DNA from: Nelumbo lutea
Taxonomy: Eukaryota; Streptophyta; Magnoliopsida; Proteales; Nelumbonaceae
Length of the DNA: 64,000 bases
Assembly: GCA_022828595.1 (NCBI GenBank)
Contig: JAKGHH010000001.1
Span: 116,448,999 to 116,512,998, forward strand
Direction: 5' to 3'
Part shown: in pieces, positions 58,878-64,000 of the stretch
How the letters are laid out: the number at the start of each line of letters is the position of its first letter
Position numbering within the stretch: position 1 is the first letter of the stretch
Notes under the pieces: generated by a model
Told to the model about the DNA's origin: nothing
Seen by the model: only the letters and a program-made list of their open reading frames with translations
The model's database searches: none
Program-made: the position numbers and the translations under genes

Positions 58878-59702
58878 ATGGAGGGAAACGGAGCTGAAAA
58901 CAAACCCAGGAGTGAAATGGAACCAATGAGAGGAGGTGTCAAAGACCTTTTCGAGGCTGAGACAATCACTACAGTTAAGTTAGATGGTACAAACTATTTA
59001 GAATGGTCACAATCTGCAAAGATGGCCATCGGTGCTCGTGGGAAGTTGGGGTATATCACTGGTGAGGAAGTGAAACCCGAGCCTAACAGCTCCCGATGGG
59101 TACAAGAAATTTATATGGTGATGACTTGGCTGTGTAATTCAATGTTGCCCCATATAAGTAAAATTTTTTTGTGGGCAAATACGGCTAAGGAAATATGGGA
59201 TGGAGTTGCAGAAACCTACTCAGAGTAAAAATGTTGCTAGGACCTATCAGTTGAGGAATCAGATTACTGCTATCAAGCAGGGAGATAGACCTATTGCTGT
59301 TTATTTTTCGGCCCTTAAAAACCCTGTGGCAGGAGATTGACCATCTGGAGATAGTTGTTTGGAAAACCACTAAGAATGCAATTGCCTACCAGAAGCTCTT
59401 AGAGAAGTATAGATTCTTTGAATTTCTTACTGGCCTTAATCCCGAATATGATATTGCAAGGCAACATATCCTTTCTAGGGACAATGTTACTCTCTCTCAA
59501 GCATATGCCTTTATATCAGGGGAAGAGAGTAGGAGGAATGTGATGATGAAGAATTTTGCTTTTGAACAATCAGCCATGGTTAGTACTATGAAACCTAAAC
59601 ATAGCGGAGACCGGGGTGGCAGTGAAATCAGTAAGGAAGATAAGAAGGATTTGATTTGTGATTATTGTAATAAGCCTAAACACATAAGAGATACCTGTTG
59701 AA
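58878..59702 (+). pseudogene. copia 7 gag
   Basis: The ATG at 58,878 opens MEGNGAENKPRSEMEP. The UBN2-type domain follows (TVKLDGTNYLEWSQSAKMAI), to a frameshift near 59,225. It then reads KYRFFEFLTGLNPEYDIARQ and ends at a zinc knuckle CDYCNKPKHIRDTC at 59,660-59,700. In the knuckle, the residue before the His is Lys where Gly is usual. Confidence 0.86.
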
Positions 59703-59802
59703 AGCTTCATTCTCATCTTGTGCCGAATAGACTTAAAAACAAGAAGGGAAATGCTAACATAGCAGTCACTGGAGACATACCTAGCCCCCCTACTGTTGCT
59801 AC

Positions 59803-60320
59803 TTGGAGTCTGTTGCAGCTACTGCAGTGAGGGCCGAACTTGAGAGATACGGGCAGTTCCTAAATCAGCAAGATACAGTCAGCCCTAATTCAGTAACAGG
59901 TGGACATCTAGGTACAGGTGGTTCTGGTGGAGCACATTCTACTTCCTTTGCTCATACAGGTAGTTCACATGCCACTGCAAACTATGTTTCTACTACAAGT
60001 AAGGAGGGACCTTGGATTATAGATTCTAGAGCCACAAAGCACATGACCCATAGTTCCACTATTTTTCTTCTTACCAACTCTGTTCTGGAAGAGACAGAGT
60101 CTCCACAGCCGATGGATCTCATGTTCCCATTGCCAGGAAGGGGTCTATCAAGATTACTGATTCCATTTCCCTACCCTTTGCCCTTCATGTTCCCAGATTG
60201 ACTACTAACTTGTTATTTGTTAGTAGTTTGACTAAGAACTTGAATTGCTCAGTGATTTTTTCTCCTAGCCGTTGTATTATGCAGGATCTAGATTCAAAAG
60301 AGGACGATTGGGAGTGGTCA
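59803..60320 (+). pseudogene. copia 7 protease region
   Basis: The frame contains GPWIIDSRATKHMTHSS, so the catalytic D-S-G has become D-S-R. A frameshift follows near 60,090. Confidence 0.82.
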
Positions 60321-60324
60321 TGAA

Positions 60325-61260
60325 ATGAATGGAATCTACCTCCTGGATGTGCTTCCTCATCATCGAGGTCATCATGTTAGCGGGGATATTGAGTCAAAGT
60401 CTGTGAGTCAGATTATGCTTTGGCATAATCATTTAGGTCATTTGTCTTTTTCTTCTTTGCGTTTCTTATTTCCAAAGCTATTTGAGTCTGTTAATTTGTC
60501 CAATTTAGAGTGTAAAGGTTGTCAGCTTGGAAAACATTGTAGACATTCCTTTAAAGCTAGTAATAAAAAGTGTTCATCTGCTTTTGATGTTATTCTGATG
60601 TGTGGGGACCATACCATGTTCCCTCTATGGGTGGATATGGATATTTCCTTTTATTTGTGAATGATTTTTCTTGGTATTCTTGGATTTATTTAATGAGATC
60701 TCGTGATGAGGTACTATCCTTGGTTCGGCAATTTCATCAGATTGTGCTAACACAGTTTGGGGTACAAGTGAAGGTGTTCAATTCAGACAATGCCAGGGAA
60801 TATTTTGAAAAGAACCTTACTTCGTATCTGTTAGAGTATGGAGTTATCCATCAGAGCAGTTGTTCTTACAGTTCACAGTAGAATGGTGTTGCAGAGAGGA
60901 AGAACAGACACACTGTTGAGATTGCAAGAAGCATGATCACATTTACTGTTCCAGTTCAGTTTTGGGGTGATGTAGTTCTCACACCAGTCTTCCTGATTAA
61001 TAGGGTGCCCTCTCGTATACTTGGATTCAGCACCCCATTCAGCCTCCTTTTTCCTGAGGGGGAGATGTTCCACATTCCTCTCAGTGTGTTTGGGTGTGTT
61101 TGCTTTGCATATGTCCTTAGTCCTCACCGCTCGAAGCTCGATCCAAAAGCAAAGAAGTGTGTTTTGCTTGGGTATGCAGAAAATCAGAAAGGGTACTACT
61201 GCTAAGAGCTAGTCTCTAGAAGTCGGTATGTTACTATGGATGTCACCTTTTTTTAGTCCA
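60325..61260 (+). pseudogene. copia 7 integrase
   Basis: Pre-integrase zinc region (LWHNHLGHLSFSSLRFLFP ... CKGCQLGKHCRHSF), then core with FNSDNAREYFEKNLTSYLLE and QFWGDVVLTPVFLINRVPSR and the C-terminal KLDPKAKKCVLLGYAENQKG. Breaks occur near 60,600 (frameshift in VWGPY) and at 60,881 (stop within SSQ-NGV). Confidence 0.88.
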
Positions 61261-61707
61261 CATCCTTTTCTCGAAGGATCCTTCTCAGGGGGAGTGTTTT
61301 GGGGAAGTGAATGAGCAGTCTATTCCTCTTCCGGCTCCAGTTCCTGTGTCCACTCCTGTGTCTGATCCTCCTATGTCACTTATCTTACCACCTCCCTTGC
61401 GTCCTGCTTCTCAGTGTTACGACGGCGACTTCACAGGGAGGTCGATTCCACTGCATTATAACTCATATCACTTCCCATTGGTTCCTTGGAGACTCTAGAT
61501 TCAGCTGACATGGATTCAAGTATTCCTCTTGATCCCTCTAATGTTTAAATTCCTATCGATTCTACTAATCCCATTACAGATGACCTAGACCTTCCTATTG
61601 CACTCAAAAAAGGGAAGAGAAAGTGTACTGCTCATTGTATTTCATAGTACCTATCCTACAATGGACTTTCTCCTTCCTATCGTGCTTTCCTCTCTTCTCT
61701 TGACTCT

Positions 61708-62661
61708 GTGTCTATACCCAAGGGTGTCAGTGAGGCTCTCTCCAAACCTGAGTGGAAGGCAGCTATGCAGGAAGAGATGGAAGCCTTAATTAAGAATCAG
61801 ACATGGGAAATTGTAGATCTACCAGAGGGCAAGGAGACTGTTGGATGCAGATGGGTTTATACAGTTAAATACAAGGCAAATGGAAGTATAGAAAGGTATA
61901 AGGCCAGACTGGTTGCAAAAGGGTACACCTAAACCTATGGCATTGATTACTTAGAAACCTTTGCACCAGTTGCAAATATGACTTCTGTTCGGATCCTTCT
62001 TTCTCTTGCTGCCACATACTCTTGGCCCCTGTTTCAACTTGATGTGAAAAATGCTTTTCTGAATGGAGATTTGCAAGAAAAAGTGTATATGGATCTTCCT
62101 GTTGGATTCTACAGTGATGCTGAAAAGGGGAAGGTATGCAGACTGAAGAAGTCACTTTATGGTTTAAAACAGTCTCCCAGAGCATGGTTTGACAAGTTCA
62201 GGAAGGCCTTGATTGCTTTTGGTTACACTCAGACTCAATTAAACCATTCTTTGTTTGTAAAGCGGAGGGGGTCCTTGGTGTTAGTCCTGATTGTTTATGT
62301 GGATGATATTGTAGTCACAAGAAATGACCTAAGTGAAATTGACAGTTTGAAGAAGAATCTACACAGAGAATTTGAAATTAAGGATCTTGGGGAGCTGAGG
62401 TACTTCTTAGGCATTGAGGTTGCAAGATCAAAACATGGAATTTTTATTTCTCAGAGGAAGTATGTTATGGACCTTTTACAAGAAACAGGGAAGCTTGGAA
62501 CAAAGGCCGCTAGTACTCCTATTGATAAGAATCACAGAATTAATGCATCAGAAGGTGAGTTGGTAAAGGACATTGGGAGATATCAAAGACTTCTGGGGCA
62601 ACTGCTATATTTATGTATCACAAAACCATATATCTCCTATGCAGTGAGTGTGGTGAGTTAA
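61708..62661 (+). pseudogene. copia 7 reverse transcriptase
   Basis: 61,708-61,932 gives [20 protein letters not shown] and [20 protein letters not shown], then a stop. 61,978-62,661 gives QLDVKNAFLNGDLQEKVYMD, LKKSLYGLKQSPRAWFDKF, the catalytic LIVYVDDIVVTRND and FEIKDLGELRYFLGIEVARS. Apart from one stop (61,930) the domain is nearly full. Confidence 0.92.
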
Positions 62662-62664
62662 TAC

Positions 62665-63257
62665 ATGCATGCCCCACGAGTCCAACATTGGGAAGCTGTT
62701 GACAGGATTCTTGCTTATTTGAAGGGACACCCACGCAGAGGCATACTATTTGCTGACCATGGACAGTTGAAGCTAGAAGCTTATAGAGGTGTTGATTGGG
62801 TAGGATGCCTTGATGACATGAGATCTACATTAGGAATTTGCACTCTTGTTGGGGGTAATCTAGTCTCGTGGAAAAGAAAGAAACAGACAGTTGCGGCAAG
62901 ATCAAGTGCAGAATCTGAATACAAAGACATGGCACATGGAGTTTCAGAACTTCTCTGGATCCGCTCCTTGTTAGGAGAGATTGGTGTTGAGGCAGAAGAA
63001 CTATGATGTTGTACTGTGATAATCAGGCAGCAATTAACATTGCCCACAACCTAGTTCAACATGACAGGACAAAGCGCATTGAAGTGGATAGACATTTCAT
63101 AAGAGAAATTGTGACTTCAGAGGAAGTTTTTCTTCCATACATTGTTTCTGATTTGCAGCTTGCTGATGTTCTCACAAAAGGTGTTGCAAGGAACAAGCTG
63201 GAGCATGATCTACGCAAGTTGGGAATATGTGACATTTACTCCCAACTTGAGGGGGAG
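62665..63257 (+). pseudogene. copia 7 RNase H and PPT
   Basis: Shows LKLEAYRGVDWVGCLDDMRS, with Arg-Gly in place of the usual Ala-Asp. Also TVAARSSAESEYKDMAHGVS, MMLYCDNQAAINIAHNLVQH, KRIEVDRHFIREIV and DLQLADVLTKGVARNK. A frameshift at about 63,003 splits it. The PPT follows. Confidence 0.9.
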
Positions 63258-63593
63258 TGTTGAGTTGGGCCGATTTCAAGTTATTGAGCCCAGTCATTTA
63301 TTTTTTATTTTTAAGTTGTTAAGTTAGGAAGTTATTGGGCTTTAGGCCCATTAGTTTATGTTTTTAAGGTGTGACTGTTCAGCTACTTAAAGTAGCCGCC
63401 CTACTAAGGGCATTCTTGTAATCTTTCATTATTTTATTTTTTTAAGTATATAATTCAAAGAGGGGTTGGCGGCCAGATTTATTCAATTTTGGCGACATCC
63501 CACTCTCTTTTCTTCTCCTCTCTTCTTCTCTACAGTTGAAACCTTTCAGCTTCTACTTTTCTTCATCTAAGACTGCTATTAACAACTTCTACT
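63258..63593 (+). repeat. 3' LTR of copia element 7
   Basis: 336 bp, close to the 5' LTR by eye with scattered substitutions and small indels (for example an extra ACTAAGGGC at about 63,404). It is followed by GTTAT. Confidence 0.9.
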
Positions 63594-64000
63594 GTTATCT
63601 CTTGACCATTCAACTCTAACCTCTTAATTAGATTCTTCCTTCTACCAATTACCAGCGAGTGAAAGAATTTTGTGTTTCCACACCCCTCCAATAACCATGT
63701 GCACCTAGATTTTTGTCTCCAAGAGATCTCCTTCCTTAGCACCTCTTCCAACTCATATTTGAGCCTCCACCTTTCCACTCTTTCCTCCCTGATAATATAT
63801 CTCAAGTTTTTTTCCATCCAATAGTCCAACTCTACAATCCTTGAGCAGATTTCCTCATTTGACTCCACCTCTACAAACAGGTCCTTATTCCAAGCTTTTA
63901 TTTTTCCTTTTAATCTCTTTAAGCTCCTCAAAAACCTGATGCCTTTCTTCAATCCCCTATGCCCTACCTCTTGCCACCAAACTTTGATCCTCTCCCCAAA
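63594..64000 (-). pseudogene. Minus-strand LINE, linker before RT (runs off the window)
   Basis: Minus strand: LKRLKGKIKAWNKDLFVEVE, ERWRLKYELEEVLRKEISWR, QKSRCTWLLEGCGNTKFFHS and GRRKNLIKRLELNGQEI. This is the conserved segment between endonuclease and RT in plant LINEs. The endonuclease would lie beyond position 64,000. Confidence 0.88.

Larger units (their letters stand above)
58063..63593 (+). mobile_element. Ty1/copia retrotransposon 7
   Basis: A 5.5-kb element with LTRs at 58,063-58,402 and 63,258-63,593 and PBS TGGTATTAGAGCAGG at 58,403. Gag, protease, integrase, RT and RNase H are in copia order, the PPT is TTGAGGGGGAG (about 63,247-63,257), and the TSD GTTAT is perfect. Only scattered stops and short frameshifts break the coding region, so it is younger than remnants 5 and 6. 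It is inserted in the minus-strand LINE. Confidence 0.93.

Noticed and set aside
1..64000. CRISPR arrays, tRNA and rRNA genes, organellar insertions
   Set aside because: No regularly spaced repeats, cloverleaf-like sequences, rRNA motifs or plastid/mitochondrial genes were recognised on either strand.

Overview
The window is nuclear DNA of a flowering plant, most likely a eudicot or basal eudicot. The grounds are an intact plant-specific zinc-finger homeodomain gene, AT-rich introns and intergenic DNA, long microsatellites, and plant-type Ty1/copia, Ty3/gypsy, LINE and hAT-like elements. The species cannot be fixed from the sequence alone. There are no rRNA, tRNA or CRISPR signatures and no prokaryotic features.

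Layout. (1) 1-8,300: one intact single-exon gene on the minus strand (ZF-HD transcription factor, 265-942), then several kilobases of non-coding DNA with simple repeats and an inverted-repeat element near 6.9-7.4 kb. (2) 8,329-26,120: a broken phenylalanine ammonia-lyase (PAL) copy on the minus strand, lying between roughly 185-bp inverted repeats. It looks like a gene fragment captured by a Mutator-type transposon. It was then cut into three pieces by a copia element (8,816-14,463) and a second copia element (14,762-25,013). The first copia element carries a solo LTR (10,488-11,173) in its reverse transcriptase. The second carries a nearly full gypsy element (19,328-24,957) inside its 3' LTR. 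Most of these boundaries are set by target-site duplications (TSDs) read directly from the sequence. (3) 26,121-40,143: mostly non-coding DNA. It holds one convincing host exon, a GEM-like GRAM-domain exon at 35,840-35,992 on the minus strand, and a small hAT-like inverted-repeat element at 39,078-39,810. (4) 40,145-64,000: a second transposon cluster. A copia element (40,444-45,947) sits in the integrase of an older copia remnant. Next come another copia remnant, a 5'-truncated LINE (50,953-53,362, with poly(A) tail and 10-bp TSD), and a minus-strand LTR. After these is an LTR element (53,828-56,490) whose interior is an intron-free copy of a host tetratricopeptide-repeat gene fused to a short gag-like leader. 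The window ends in a minus-strand LINE split by a hAT-like element (56,517-57,413) and by a copia element (58,063-63,593).

How it fits together. Only the ZF-HD gene, and possibly the GRAM exon, looks like working host coding sequence. Everything else is mobile DNA at different stages of decay. The two most unusual objects are both captured host genes: a PAL fragment inside what appears to be a DNA transposon, and a TPR-gene cDNA inside an LTR retrotransposon. The nesting gives a relative history. PAL capture came before both copia insertions, which came before the solo-LTR parent and the gypsy insertion. Coordinates of fragment ends without a TSD are approximate.
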